DNA of 64,000 nucleotides from Halanaerobium salsuginis. Lineage in GTDB: Bacteria > Bacillota > Halanaerobiia > Halanaerobiales > Halanaerobiaceae. Both the position numbers and the translations under genes were made by a program. Shown piece by piece: positions 1-10,826 of this stretch. The DNA lies in assembly GCF_900114545.1 (NCBI RefSeq), contig NZ_FOTI01000003.1, positions 1-64,000 of the forward strand. Reading direction: 5' to 3'. Positions within the stretch are counted from its first letter, which is position 1. The number at the start of each line of letters is the position of its first letter. The notes below the pieces were generated by a model, which was not told where the DNA came from, searched no databases, and saw only the letters and a program-made list of their open reading frames with translations.

Positions 1-211
1 TGCTGGGAATCTTTTCAATCTGCTGGACCAGAAAAGCTCTTAAAACAGCTTCTGGATTGTATCCAGTTGGTCCTTTATTAGACTTAGGTTTTATCTTTTC
101 AACTAAAGGTTTAAGATCAATAGGATCTAAAATACAAATCAATTTGTCTGTTTCCGATAAATTTAGCAATTCTTCAAAGGGAAAGAGACACTCTTGTCGA
201 ATATTATTAAT
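1..211 (-). mobile_element. IS transposase, N-terminal part, cut by window edge
   Basis: The minus strand is open from about 211 to the window edge. It translates to a segment containing LFPFEELLNLSETDKL and then GYNPEAVLRAFLVQQIEKIP. The second motif resembles the N-terminal domain of IS4/IS1182-like DDE transposases ('PEALLRA' followed by 'QIE.IP'). The catalytic domain lies outside the window. No ATG, GTG or TTG precedes the conserved region in frame. An ATT codon at 211-209 sits 7 nt downstream of a good ribosome site (AAGGTG on the minus strand, plus-strand 219-224), so ATT is the likely start. The family is assigned from short motifs only. Confidence 0.7.
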
Positions 212-278
212 AGGGCTTCACCTTCTTTCGGGTTTTATGGGTGCTACTATTTAATTCGACAAGATGGGGTGAAGCCCT
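193..278 (-). promoter_or_regulatory. Two interleaved inverted repeats over the transposase start
   Basis: Plus-strand 212-222 (AGGGCTTCACC) is the exact reverse complement of 268-278. Plus-strand 193-202 (CTTGTCGAAT) is the exact reverse complement of 254-263. The two pairs interleave (A-B-A'-B'), which is the topology of an H-type pseudoknot and not of a nested hairpin. In the minus-strand transcript, one pairing covers the ribosome site and the other covers the first codons. Some IS elements use such structures to block translation from read-through transcripts; that role here is inference. Confidence 0.55.
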
Positions 279-342
279 TTTTATATCATTAAAATCTTTG
301 TTATATCAAGGCTTATTTTTATGAAATTCGCTTATTTAATAA

Positions 343-390
343 AAAACCTCCTTCTAGATTATTATCTGAAATGAAGGAGGTTTTATTTTG
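343..390. terminator. Hairpin with flanking A and T runs, possibly bidirectional
   Basis: AAAACCTCCTTC at 343-354 pairs perfectly with GAAGGAGGTTTT at 373-384, followed by TTTTATTTT. The A-run on the other side means it could also stop minus-strand transcription. It separates the IS element from the next gene. Confidence 0.7.
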
Positions 391-468
391 TTTAATTAAG
401 GAATTAACCCTGTAAAAAGTTTTGATTTTATGATAGAATTAAGATTGATTAAAAAAGGAGGGTTATAA

Positions 469-876
469 TTGCAGCGTTTATTAATTATACACACACCTGA
501 TCAAGATTTAACGGACATTGCGGAAGGAATCAAGCAGGGAGCAGAGACCCAGGGTTTTAGAGTTGATCTAAAAAATACTAAAGATCTGGGAAGTGGTATT
601 TCTTTTTATCCTTATGACCTGATATTAGCAGGCAGCCCAACTCAAGGTATTTTTAGAGGGAAAATAGACGACTCTTTAGCTAGATTTTTAAGTGAGGCTA
701 AGCGGACTGGGGGTAAAGACGCTGTAGCTTTTGTAAAACCCAGATTTTTTGCTACAAATAAGGCACTCAAAAAAGTTATGTCAGCTTTAGAAACACAGGG
801 CTGTATAGTTAAAAATTTTAGAGCAATTAAAAACCATCAATCTGCAGTAGAATTTGGTAAAAACATAAAATTATAA
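469..876 (+). CDS. Flavodoxin-like protein
   Basis: This 135-residue protein has the alternating beta/alpha pattern of a flavodoxin fold. Strand 1 is RLLIIHTPDQDLT (residues 3-15) and the later motif ILAGSPTQGIFRGKID (about 52-67) resembles the second flavin loop. The first loop, normally (S/T)xTGNT, is replaced by TPDQDLT, so tight FMN binding is uncertain. The start is TTG with AGGAGG about 7 nt upstream; a TGATAGAAT extended -10 lies at 431-439. It is a single-gene unit ending at the hairpin at 898. Its electron-transfer partner is not visible. Confidence 0.6.
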   Translation: MQRLLIIHTPDQDLTDIAEGIKQGAETQGFRVDLKNTKDLGSGISFYPYDLILAGSPTQGIFRGKIDDSLARFLSEAKRTGGKDAVAFVKPRFFATNKALKKVMSALETQGCIVKNFRAIKNHQSAVEFGKNIKL

Positions 877-897
877 GGATATAAACACATAGAACTT

Positions 898-932
898 AAA
901 AGCCGCAGTTAAAATTTGGACTGTGGTTTTTT
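898..932 (+). terminator. Rho-independent terminator after the flavodoxin-like gene
   Basis: A stem AAGCCGCAG / CTGTGGTTT (with G-U pairs) has a 12-nt loop and runs into TTTTTT. Confidence 0.7.
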
Positions 933-951
933 CAAATTATAAAAATTTGGA

Positions 952-1404
952 GTGATTAAAGTAACTATGACTCAAGCAGTAAAAATAAGATTAGAGAATA
1001 AACAATTGTTGACTGGTGAAACAGAGGAAAACAAAATAATTAAAAATTATCAGGGCCAGCTGCAATTAAAAAACAGCAAGATTTATCTTAAATTTAAAGA
1101 CCATTCGGAAGGACTAGCAGGAGCAAGAACTGTCATTAAAATTGATCCAGCTGCTGAAAGAATGTTACTACTGCGTGAAGATCCAGCTGCTTTAAAACAA
1201 GATTTTTCAGTTGGAGAAAAAGAGACAGGTTATTTTAAAACTGAATATGGCTCAATTGATCTGGCAGTTAAAACTAGTAGTTTAGAGTTTGATCTGGCCG
1301 CAACTAAAGGAATTATTAAAATAAACTATCAATTATTTTTAGCTGGCAGTTTAAATGCTGAGCATTACTTAAAGTTAAGTTATAGTGTTTTAGAAGAAGA
1401 TTAA
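952..1404 (+). CDS. DUF1934 (YwiB-like) beta-barrel protein
   Basis: The protein is 150 residues and consists almost entirely of predicted beta strands, with the motif 'TVIKID...MLLLREDPAALKQDFSVGEKETGYF' spread over residues 61-99. This pattern and its place directly before argS match the DUF1934/YwiB family, which neighbours argS in Bacillus. The biochemical function of the family is not established. The annotated start is a GTG overlapping a GGAG ribosome site; an ATG at 967 is an alternative. It ends 32 nt before argS and is probably co-transcribed with it. Confidence 0.7.
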   Translation: MIKVTMTQAVKIRLENKQLLTGETEENKIIKNYQGQLQLKNSKIYLKFKDHSEGLAGARTVIKIDPAAERMLLLREDPAALKQDFSVGEKETGYFKTEYGSIDLAVKTSSLEFDLAATKGIIKINYQLFLAGSLNAEHYLKLSYSVLEED

Positions 1405-1436
1405 TTAGGAAAAGAAATTATAGGGGGTTTATTGTT

Positions 1437-3098
1437 TTGCAAAAAAATTTACAGGCAGCGGTAGAAGCGGAATTAATTAACTATCTGGCCGAAAGTCTAA
1501 AAAAAGCAGTCTATGAAGGAAAACTAGAGCTGGCAGAAATTCCAGAGATAAATATTGAAATACCACGGGAGAAAGAACACGGAGACTATGCAACTAATAT
1601 TGCGCTAGTTTTAGCTGGTAAAGCTGGTTTGAATCCACGTCAATTAGCTGAGATTATTATTGATAACTTTGAAACTGAAATTGTAGAAGAAATATCCATT
1701 GCTGGCCCTGGTTTTATTAATTTAAAACTTAAAAATGACTGGCTTTATAAAAATCTCAACTTAATTAAAGAGTTAGGCGATGACTATGGAAGAGTTGAAG
1801 CCGGGCAAGGAAAAAAAGTTCAGGTTGAATTTGTTTCTGCTAATCCAACTGGCCCGCTCCATGTTGGACATAGTAGAGGTGCAGTGGTTGGTGATGTTAC
1901 TGCAGCAATCTTGGCAGCAGCAGGGTATGATGTTGAAAGAGAATATTATATTAATGATGCAGGTAATCAGATGGATATTTTAGCTGAGTCAACTTTATTA
2001 CGCTATCAGGAACTATTGGGAGAAGATATTGAGCTGCCCGAAAATATTTATGCTGGTGCTTATGTTAAAGAAATAGCAGCTGAGCTGAAAGCAGAATATG
2101 GAGCTGATTTAAAGACTAAGGCTGAAACAGAGCAGCTAGAGATTTGTCGAGAATATGCCTATCAGAAGATGTTGAAAAATATCGAACGCGATCTGGCTGA
2201 ATTCGGGATTGAATTTGATAATTGGTTTAGTGAACGGACTCTTCATCCTGATAAAATTCAGCAGGCAATTGCCAGTCTGAGGGAAAAGGGTTATATTTAT
2301 GAACAGGAAGAAGCACTCTGGTTTAAGTCAACTGAGTTTGGAGATGATAAAGATCGAGTGGTTATCAAATCTGATGGTTCAGCAACTTATTTGGCAGCTG
2401 ATATAGCCTATCATTTAGATAAGTTAGAAAGAGGGTTCGATAAACTGATTAATGTCTGGGGAGCAGATCACCATGGCTATATACCACGTATGCAGGCAGT
2501 AATTGAAGCTTTTGGCTATGATAGAGAAACCCTGGAAGTTATTGTAGTTCAGATGGTAACTTTACTGCGTAATGGTAAAAAAATGCCAATGTCTAAAAGA
2601 GCAGGTAGTTTTGTAACTATGCGAGATGTTAATCAAGAAGTGGGTACAGATGCTGCTCGTTATTATTACATAATGCGTAGTACTGATAGTCACCTTGATT
2701 TTGATCTGGAGCTGGCTAAAGAACAGTCAAGTAGTAATCCAGTTTATTATGTTCAGTATGCCCATGCCAGAATTCATAGTATTTTAGATAATGCAGATCT
2801 AACAGCTTCGGCCGATAATCTGGATTTGCTTGTTGATCCTGCTGAAATTGATCTGCTTAAAATGCTGGCCCGCCTGCCAGAAGAAGTTACTTTAAGCGCT
2901 GAATCAAGACAGCCCCATCATCTAACAACTTATGCCTATGACCTTGCAACTGCTTTCCATTCGTTCTATAATAACTGTCGGGTTAATACAGATGATCAAA
3001 ATTTAGCTCAGGCGAGGCTTTATTTAGTAGATGCGGCTCGCCAGGTTCTGAAAAATGTTTTAACTTTACTGGGAATTAGTGCTCCAGAAAAAATGTAG
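1437..3098 (+). CDS. argS: Arginyl-tRNA synthetase
   Basis: This class I aminoacyl-tRNA synthetase charges tRNA-Arg with arginine in the cytoplasm. The N-terminal additional domain (about 1-110) precedes the Rossmann core. The HIGH motif appears as HVGH at residues 142-145, after the typical FVSANPTGPL, and the second signature reads KMPMSKRAGSF near residue 383. The C-terminal anticodon-binding domain contains YVQYAHARIHSI. The length of 553 is normal. The start is TTG, 9-10 nt after GGGGG. It closes a unit with the ywiB-like gene and is followed by a strong terminator. Confidence 0.97.
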   Translation: MQKNLQAAVEAELINYLAESLKKAVYEGKLELAEIPEINIEIPREKEHGDYATNIALVLAGKAGLNPRQLAEIIIDNFETEIVEEISIAGPGFINLKLKNDWLYKNLNLIKELGDDYGRVEAGQGKKVQVEFVSANPTGPLHVGHSRGAVVGDVTAAILAAAGYDVEREYYINDAGNQMDILAESTLLRYQELLGEDIELPENIYAGAYVKEIAAELKAEYGADLKTKAETEQLEICREYAYQKMLKNIERDLAEFGIEFDNWFSERTLHPDKIQQAIASLREKGYIYEQEEALWFKSTEFGDDKDRVVIKSDGSATYLAADIAYHLDKLERGFDKLINVWGADHHGYIPRMQAVIEAFGYDRETLEVIVVQMVTLLRNGKKMPMSKRAGSFVTMRDVNQEVGTDAARYYYIMRSTDSHLDFDLELAKEQSSSNPVYYVQYAHARIHSILDNADLTASADNLDLLVDPAEIDLLKMLARLPEEVTLSAESRQPHHLTTYAYDLATAFHSFYNNCRVNTDDQNLAQARLYLVDAARQVLKNVLTLLGISAPEKM

Positions 3099-3123
3099 TC
3101 TAATAAAAAGATTAATTTTAGTT

Positions 3124-4841
<1,718 letters not shown>

Positions 4842-4862
4842 AAAAACTAAGGGGGAAAAATA

Positions 4863-5636
4863 ATGGCAGGAGAATTCATTCAGTGTCAATATGAAACTTC
4901 AATAGCAGTAATAAAAATTGATCGACCTGAAGTATTAAATGCTTATAATGATCAGCTTCTAACTGAATTATACGAAGTTCTAGCTGAAGTTTTTGCCAGA
5001 CCAGAAATTGGAGCTGTAATCTTAACTTCCAGCAGTAATCGAGCTTTTTCTGTTGGAGGTGATATTGATTATTTGGAAAAATTAAATGCTCACCAGGCAG
5101 CAGCTCTTTCTCATAAAGGTCAGCAAATTTGTGATTTAATCGAGCAGAGCTCCCCTGCTGTTATAGCAGCTATTGACGGTTATGCTTTAGGTGGTGGAAT
5201 GGAAATTAGTCTGGCTTGTGATATCAGGCTTGCTTCTACCAGAGCTCGTTTTGGTCAGCCGGAAGTTAAGTTAGGATTAATTCCAGCTTTTGGAGCTACA
5301 CAGCGTTTACCCCGCTTAATCGGTATTGCAGAAGCTAAAGAATTACTTTTTACAGGTGAGATAATTGATGCTGCTCTCGCTTATGAATTAGGCTTAATTA
5401 ATAAAGTTGTTACCCCCAGATCTTTATTAACAGCTGCTCGAGAATTGGCTCTGGAAATCACTGCTCAATCAGCAGCAGCTGTTAAAATGATAAAAACAGC
5501 TATCAATAAAAATTATCAAGAAGATGCAGCGGCAGCTCGTAATTATGAAAATGAGTCTTTTGCCCGTTGTTTTGATAATGAAGAGCATCGGAGGCGTTTT
5601 CAAGAATTAAAAAAAATAATTAAAGATGATAAATAA
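4863..5636 (+). CDS. Enoyl-CoA hydratase/isomerase (crotonase) family protein
   Basis: The protein is 257 residues, a normal crotonase length. The oxyanion-hole segments AFSVGGDIDYL and GYALGGGMEISLACD are present. Two glutamates align with the catalytic pair of crotonase: one in FGQPEVKLG, the other in AEAKELLFTG. This favours true hydratase activity over a dehalogenase or thioesterase-like member. It sits 21 nt after pyrG with its own GGGGG ribosome site, an unusual partner, and no other beta-oxidation gene is in the window. The substrate is not deducible. Confidence 0.85.
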   Translation: MAGEFIQCQYETSIAVIKIDRPEVLNAYNDQLLTELYEVLAEVFARPEIGAVILTSSSNRAFSVGGDIDYLEKLNAHQAAALSHKGQQICDLIEQSSPAVIAAIDGYALGGGMEISLACDIRLASTRARFGQPEVKLGLIPAFGATQRLPRLIGIAEAKELLFTGEIIDAALAYELGLINKVVTPRSLLTAARELALEITAQSAAAVKMIKTAINKNYQEDAAAARNYENESFARCFDNEEHRRRFQELKKIIKDDK

Positions 5637-5722
5637 CAATTAAACTTAAAGAGATTAGTTTTTATGGTTAGCTTATAATTAAACTTCCTAAATTACTTTT
5701 TTGAGATCAAAAAAGGATTTTC

Positions 5723-5792
5723 TAATCTAATGGAGAATAGTTAGATTAAGGAGGTGAAGACCTGGCCTTGCTAATACAGGCCGGGATTTAAG
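5723..5792 (+). promoter_or_regulatory. Structured leader with a misplaced ribosome site
   Basis: TAATCTAA (5723-5730) pairs with TTAGATTA (5741-5748), followed at once by the ribosome site AAGGAGG (5749-5754 region). A second stem, GGCCT / AGGCC (5764-5768 with 5778-5782), sits just before the ATG at 5793. The strong ribosome site is about 38 nt from that ATG, too far to serve it directly. It could serve micro-ORFs starting at GTG 5754 (6 codons) or TTG 5768 (7 codons). The TTG micro-ORF ends in TAA one base before the ATG. Translational coupling is inference. Confidence 0.45.
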
Positions 5793-6446
5793 ATGCTAAT
5801 TAATATCTCTACTACAATAGCCTTAAGCTGTCCTGCCTGTGGTCGTCTGGAAAGAGAGAAAATTAATATTTTTGAATTGCCAGTTGCTGAAACAAAAAAA
5901 CTCAGCTGTAGTTGTGGAGCTGAAAAGGCTGCTCTGCAGAGGCAGGCTAATAATTATCTGGGATTAAGTTATTTTTGTTTGCATTGTGATCAGGCACATA
6001 AGTTATTAATTTCACCACAGAAGTTCTGGTATAGTAAAAACTTAACCTCACTTTCCTGTAAAGAGACAGGTCTCAATCTGGGCTTTTTTGGTCCATCTAA
6101 ATTAGTAGAAAATGAACTCGAAAAAGTAAAAAAGGATCTAGAACTAATGGCTGAAGAAATGGGGCTTGATGATTTTAAAGATCCCGATTTAATGTTGCAG
6201 GCTCTGGACATTATCCATGATATAGCTGCAGAACAAGAGCTTTATTGTGAATGCGGCAGTCATGATATAAATATAGAACTTTTTTCCGATAAGATTCAGC
6301 TTATTTGCAATAACTGCGGTTCCCAACTTGATATTGCTGCGCGTTCTGAAACAGACTTGCAAAAATTGCGGCAATTAAATAGAATAGAATTACAGGCTGT
6401 TCAGGGAAAATCAAAAAATTCTCTTGATCCCTGGATTAATATTTAA
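5793..6446 (+). CDS. Unrecognised protein with several CxxC/CxC pairs
   Basis: I do not recognise this 217-residue protein. It has paired cysteines at its N-terminus (CPACG, then SCSCG, then YFCLHCDQAH) and near the C-terminus (YCECGS and ICNNCG), which suggests two zinc ribbons or rubredoxin-like knuckles. Between them lies a charged helical stretch (about residues 108-155). There is no signal peptide or membrane segment. The ATG is the only in-frame start after a stop at 5772. It lies 17 nt before the aldolase gene fba and is probably co-transcribed with it. Confidence 0.7.
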   Translation: MLINISTTIALSCPACGRLEREKINIFELPVAETKKLSCSCGAEKAALQRQANNYLGLSYFCLHCDQAHKLLISPQKFWYSKNLTSLSCKETGLNLGFFGPSKLVENELEKVKKDLELMAEEMGLDDFKDPDLMLQALDIIHDIAAEQELYCECGSHDINIELFSDKIQLICNNCGSQLDIAARSETDLQKLRQLNRIELQAVQGKSKNSLDPWINI

Positions 6447-6460
6447 TAAGGAGGAAATAA

Positions 6461-7321
<861 letters not shown>

Positions 7322-7368
7322 TTAATTTATCACAATACAATGATTAAAATATTGCTAAAATTTTATTT

Positions 7369-7413
7369 AAGAAAAGGGGAATTCTCTTAATCGGTGGAGT
7401 TTCTCCTTTTCTT
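7369..7413 (+). terminator. Hairpin after fba
   Basis: AAGAAAAGGGGAA at 7369-7381 pairs with TTCTCCTTTTCTT at 7401-7413 (one mismatch). The T-rich right arm may act as the U-tract. TATAAT at 7418-7423 directly downstream may be the -10 of the next gene, but I found no convincing -35. Confidence 0.55.
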
Positions 7414-7452
7414 AATGTATAATAATTATATTTTTAAGAGAGGAGGGTGCAG

Positions 7453-8469
7453 TTGATACAGATCTGGTTAAAATTTATTTTAATGGCACTTTTAATTATT
7501 ATCTCTGGTACTTATCTTTCTCGGTTTGGTGATATTATTGCTGATAAGAGCGGCCTTGGTCAGGCTTTTATCGGAGGGATTTTAATTGCGATGGCAACTT
7601 CTTTGCCAGAACTAGTAACAAGTATCAGTTCTGCTGTTGTAGGTGTACCCGATATTGCCGTTGGCAATGCTTTTGGCAGTAACACTTTTAACCTCGTTAT
7701 TTTAGCCTTTGCAGATCTTATTCAGGGCAGAGGACCTCTTTTACTGAGAGTAAACTACAGTCACATTCTTTCCGGTTTAATTGGTATTCTACTTTCATCT
7801 TTAGTAGTGTTCAGTTTGATTCTCTCACATTTTTTAAATATTCATTTAAGTATTTTTGGGCTCGGTGTTGATAGTATTATTCTTCTGTTTACCTACATAG
7901 TTGGAGTTAGAATGATTTATCGTTATGATAAAAAGAATCCTCTTGATCCAAATGAAGAAAAAGAGGCAGATCCTAATCCTGATTATACACTGCGTAAAGC
8001 TGGATTTGGGTTTTTTGCCTGTGCAGTTGTAATAGTGTTTAGCGGTTATTATCTTACTATTACAGCTGATCAACTTTCTGCTTTGACTGGAATTGATCAG
8101 AGCTTTATTGGCTCCATTCTGGTTGCAGCGGCAACTTCTCTGCCGGAATTTGTAGCCACTATTTCTGCTGTTAGATTAAATGCATATAATATGGCAGTTG
8201 GTAATATTTTTGGCAGCAATATATTTAATATGGCAGTTATCTTTTTTGCTGATCTTTTTTATAGACAGGGAATTTTACTGGCAGATGTTAAAATTGTACA
8301 TATTTTAACTGCTGCAATCGGAATTGTAATGGCAACTATTATTTTAATCGGGTTATTTTATAGATCACGCCGGTCTTTTCTATTTTTAGGTTGGGATTCA
8401 ATTGCAGCGGCAGCAGTTTATTTGATCGGGGTCTATATGTTGTTTAGACTTGGTTTGAATATTATGTAG
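7453..8469 (+). CDS. Calcium/sodium:cation antiporter, CaCA family
   Basis: This integral membrane protein has about ten hydrophobic segments arranged as an inverted repeat. Each half has the CaCA alpha-repeat signature: GILIAMATSLPELVTSI followed by GNAFGSNTFNL, and later SILVAAATSLPEFVATI followed by GNIFGSNIFNM. The acidic residues in the two 'SLPE' motifs are the expected ion ligands. It probably extrudes Ca2+ in exchange for Na+ or H+. A GTG at 7447 abuts the AGGAGG site, so the TTG at 7453 (6 nt spacing) is preferred. It is a single gene. Confidence 0.9.
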   Translation: MIQIWLKFILMALLIIISGTYLSRFGDIIADKSGLGQAFIGGILIAMATSLPELVTSISSAVVGVPDIAVGNAFGSNTFNLVILAFADLIQGRGPLLLRVNYSHILSGLIGILLSSLVVFSLILSHFLNIHLSIFGLGVDSIILLFTYIVGVRMIYRYDKKNPLDPNEEKEADPNPDYTLRKAGFGFFACAVVIVFSGYYLTITADQLSALTGIDQSFIGSILVAAATSLPEFVATISAVRLNAYNMAVGNIFGSNIFNMAVIFFADLFYRQGILLADVKIVHILTAAIGIVMATIILIGLFYRSRRSFLFLGWDSIAAAAVYLIGVYMLFRLGLNIM

Positions 8470-8517
8470 TTTTTATTAGTAATAAAATGAATGTAAATGC
8501 GGAAAGGTGGTTTTGGT

Positions 8518-9777
8518 GTGCTTAACATCAGTGAACTAGAAAGAAAAACTATTACAGAATTACATGAAATAGCAAAAGAAATGGAGATTAGTGGTTATTC
8601 GCAGATGCGAAAGAAAGATCTGATTTTTGCTATTCTAAAAAAAGGAACAGAAAAAGGAGGAAATATATTTGCCGAAGGAGTGCTTGAAATTATTCAGAGT
8701 GAAGGCTATGGATTCTTAAGACCTTCTAAGTATATTCCTTCAAGTGATGATATCTATATTTCTGCATCTCAAATTCGGCGCTTTGACCTTCGGACAGGGG
8801 ATGTGGTCTCAGGTCAAGTTAGAGAGCCTAAAGACAGTGAAAAATATTTTGCTATTTTAAGAATTGAGGCGGTTAATTATCAAGATCCGGAGAAAGCACG
8901 CTCCCGGTCTCATTTTGAAGATTTGACTCCTCTTTATCCAGAAGAAAGATATCAGCTAGAATATCATAAAAATGAAATATCTACTCGCTTAATTGATCTT
9001 ATTTCTCCTATTGGCAAGGGTCAGCGGGGACTTTTAGTTTCACCACCTAAAGCAGGAAAAACAGTTCTATTAAAAAAAATTGCTAACAGCATTCGCCATA
9101 ATTATCCCGAAACTAAAATGATGATTTTATTAATTGATGAACGGCCAGAAGAAGTTACAGATATGCGGCGCTCTGTTGATGCTGAGGTGATTAGTTCTAC
9201 TTTTGATGAGCCTCAGGAAGAGCATATTCAGGTAGCAAAGTTAGTTTTAGAAAAGGCCAAACGGCTGGTTGAACATAAAAATGATGTAGTAATTTTGCTC
9301 GATAGTATTACTAGACTGGCCCGGGCAGCAAATGTAACTATTCCTCCCAGCGGAAGGACACTTTCAGGGGGCCTTGATCCAACAGCTATGCATTTTCCTA
9401 AGCGGTTTTTTGGAGCTGCCAGGAATATTGAAGAAGGAGGCAGTTTAACAATTATTGCTACTTCTTTAGTAGATACTGGAAGTCGAATGGATGATGTAAT
9501 TTATGAGGAATTTAAAGGAACAGGTAATATGGAACTTCATCTAAGCAGAAGGCTAGCTGAAAAAAGGCTTTTTCCAGCTCTTGATATTAACCGCTCTGGT
9601 ACCAGGAAAGAAGAAATGTTATTGACAGAAAATGAACTTGATATTATCTGGAAATTACGTCAGCAGACTTCTGATTTAAATGATTATGAAATAATGGATA
9701 CTCTACTTAAACAGCTCAAAAACACGGAAGATAATCTGGAGCTGGTTGATACTTTAGCTAAGATATTTAAGAATTGA
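8518..9777 (+). CDS. rho: Transcription termination factor Rho
   Basis: Rho is the hexameric RNA helicase that ends transcription at rut sites. The N-terminal Rho_N domain ([18 protein letters not shown]), the cold-shock-like RNA-binding domain ([16 protein letters not shown]) and the ATPase domain (Walker [10 protein letters not shown], Walker [15 protein letters not shown]) appear in order. An ATG at 8497 would add seven residues, but GGAAAGGTGG lies after it and 8 nt before the GTG at 8518, which also fits the family start. The length is 419. Confidence 0.96.
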   Translation: MLNISELERKTITELHEIAKEMEISGYSQMRKKDLIFAILKKGTEKGGNIFAEGVLEIIQSEGYGFLRPSKYIPSSDDIYISASQIRRFDLRTGDVVSGQVREPKDSEKYFAILRIEAVNYQDPEKARSRSHFEDLTPLYPEERYQLEYHKNEISTRLIDLISPIGKGQRGLLVSPPKAGKTVLLKKIANSIRHNYPETKMMILLIDERPEEVTDMRRSVDAEVISSTFDEPQEEHIQVAKLVLEKAKRLVEHKNDVVILLDSITRLARAANVTIPPSGRTLSGGLDPTAMHFPKRFFGAARNIEEGGSLTIIATSLVDTGSRMDDVIYEEFKGTGNMELHLSRRLAEKRLFPALDINRSGTRKEEMLLTENELDIIWKLRQQTSDLNDYEIMDTLLKQLKNTEDNLELVDTLAKIFKN

Positions 9778-9784
9778 TTTTTGC

Positions 9785-9813
9785 TTGCATAGCTTAAACT
9801 GCTATGTTATAAT
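9785..9813 (+). promoter_or_regulatory. Sigma-A type promoter for rpmE
   Basis: TTGCAT (9785-9790) and TATAAT (9808-9813) are separated by exactly 17 nt. The predicted transcript starts near 9820, giving a leader of about 100 nt before rpmE. Confidence 0.7.
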
Positions 9814-9844
9814 AAACTCTAGTTTGAGGATTTGTGTCTTCAGC

Positions 9845-9882
9845 CTGATAAATGAGATATTTCAGGATAGCTGATTTATCAG
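9845..9882 (+). promoter_or_regulatory. Hairpin in the rpmE leader
   Basis: CTGATAAAT (9845-9853) pairs perfectly with ATTTATCAG (9874-9882), with a 20-nt loop, in the untranslated leader of rpmE. Ribosomal protein genes often carry autoregulatory leaders, so a binding site for L31 or another control is possible but not shown. Confidence 0.4.
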
Positions 9883-9918
9883 TGTAAAATTATTATGTAT
9901 GCAAGAGAGGTGATATAG

Positions 9919-10134
9919 ATGCGTGAAGGAATCCACCCAGAAATGAAGGAAACCACAATAACCTGTGCCTGCGGCGAGGTTTATAAAACTAAGTCAACTA
10001 AAGAAGATATCAGGGTAGAAGTATGTTCCAGCTGTCATCCATTCTATACAGGAAAACAGCGTAGAACAACTAAAGGTGGTCGTGTCGAAAGATTTAATAA
10101 AAAATATGGTATTTCAGAAGAAGATTCTGAATAA
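9919..10134 (+). CDS. rpmE: 50S ribosomal protein L31, zinc-binding type
   Basis: The product is 71 residues. It keeps the cysteines of the zinc-containing (C+) form of L31: ITCACGEVY near residue 14 and [13 protein letters not shown] near residue 36. The C-terminus contains [10 protein letters not shown], typical of L31. The start ATG is preceded by GAGAGGTG. The gene lies between its own promoter and a terminator, so it is monocistronic, in the conserved rho-rpmE-tdk-prfA order. Confidence 0.96.
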   Translation: MREGIHPEMKETTITCACGEVYKTKSTKEDIRVEVCSSCHPFYTGKQRRTTKGGRVERFNKKYGISEEDSE

Positions 10135-10163
10135 AAAGGAAAGAAATCCATTTTGTTTCTGCT

Positions 10164-10192
10164 GCAGGGCTTAATTGCTCTGCTTTTTTTTT
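10164..10192 (+). terminator. Rho-independent terminator after rpmE
   Basis: GCAGGGC (10164-10170) pairs with GCTCTGC (10177-10183) with one G-U pair, followed by nine T's. Confidence 0.9.
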
Positions 10193-10232
10193 AGAGAAAA
10201 TTTAATAATTATTTAGATTATGAGGTGGACTG

Positions 10233-10820
10233 ATGTATAAGATTACTAATAGCGGCTGGCTTGAGATTATTACTGGCCCAATGTATTGTGGAAAAAGTGA
10301 GGAATTAATTAGGCGAATCAGGAGAGTAAAGATTGCTAAAAAAACTGTTAAAGTTTTTAAACCTGTACTTGATAATCGATATAGTAAAAAAGATGTTGTT
10401 TCTCACAGTGGAAATAGTATTGAGGCAATCCCTGTTGATCATCCAGAAGAGATTTTAACTAAAATAAATTCTGATATCGATGTTGTGGGGATTGACGAAG
10501 CGCAATTTTTCCCGGATGATTTGATTCAGATTTGTGAAGATCTAGCCGATCGGGGAGTCAGGGTAATTATTGCTGGACTTGACCGCGATTTTCGCAATCA
10601 GCCTTTTGGGCCTATGCCAGAGTTGATGGCCCGGGCAGAATATGTTGATAAATTACATGCTATCTGCATGAAATGTGGTGAACCAGCTAGTAGAACTCAG
10701 CGTTTAATTAATGGAGAACCAGCTGCGTTCGATGATCCTATAATTTTAGTTGGAGCAGCTGAGGTTTATGAAGCACGCTGTCGAAGTTGTCATGCTATAA
10801 AAGGAAAAGCAAAGAGGTGA
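10233..10820 (+). CDS. tdk: Thymidine kinase
   Basis: This is a type II thymidine kinase of the pyrimidine salvage pathway, 195 residues. The P-loop is [16 protein letters not shown] (residues 10-25). The Walker B-like motif [10 protein letters not shown] follows near residue 85. The lasso domain has zinc-binding cysteines (ICMKCG and ARCRSCH). The start ATG follows GAGGTGG. It is 6 nt upstream of prfA and so in one unit with it. Confidence 0.96.
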   Translation: MYKITNSGWLEIITGPMYCGKSEELIRRIRRVKIAKKTVKVFKPVLDNRYSKKDVVSHSGNSIEAIPVDHPEEILTKINSDIDVVGIDEAQFFPDDLIQICEDLADRGVRVIIAGLDRDFRNQPFGPMPELMARAEYVDKLHAICMKCGEPASRTQRLINGEPAAFDDPIILVGAAEVYEARCRSCHAIKGKAKR

Positions 10821-10826
10821 ATTTAA

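Noticed and set aside
57-254. 65-residue open frame on the + strand
   Set aside because: It is antisense to the transposase start and has no ribosome site; the minus-strand frame has recognisable transposase motifs.
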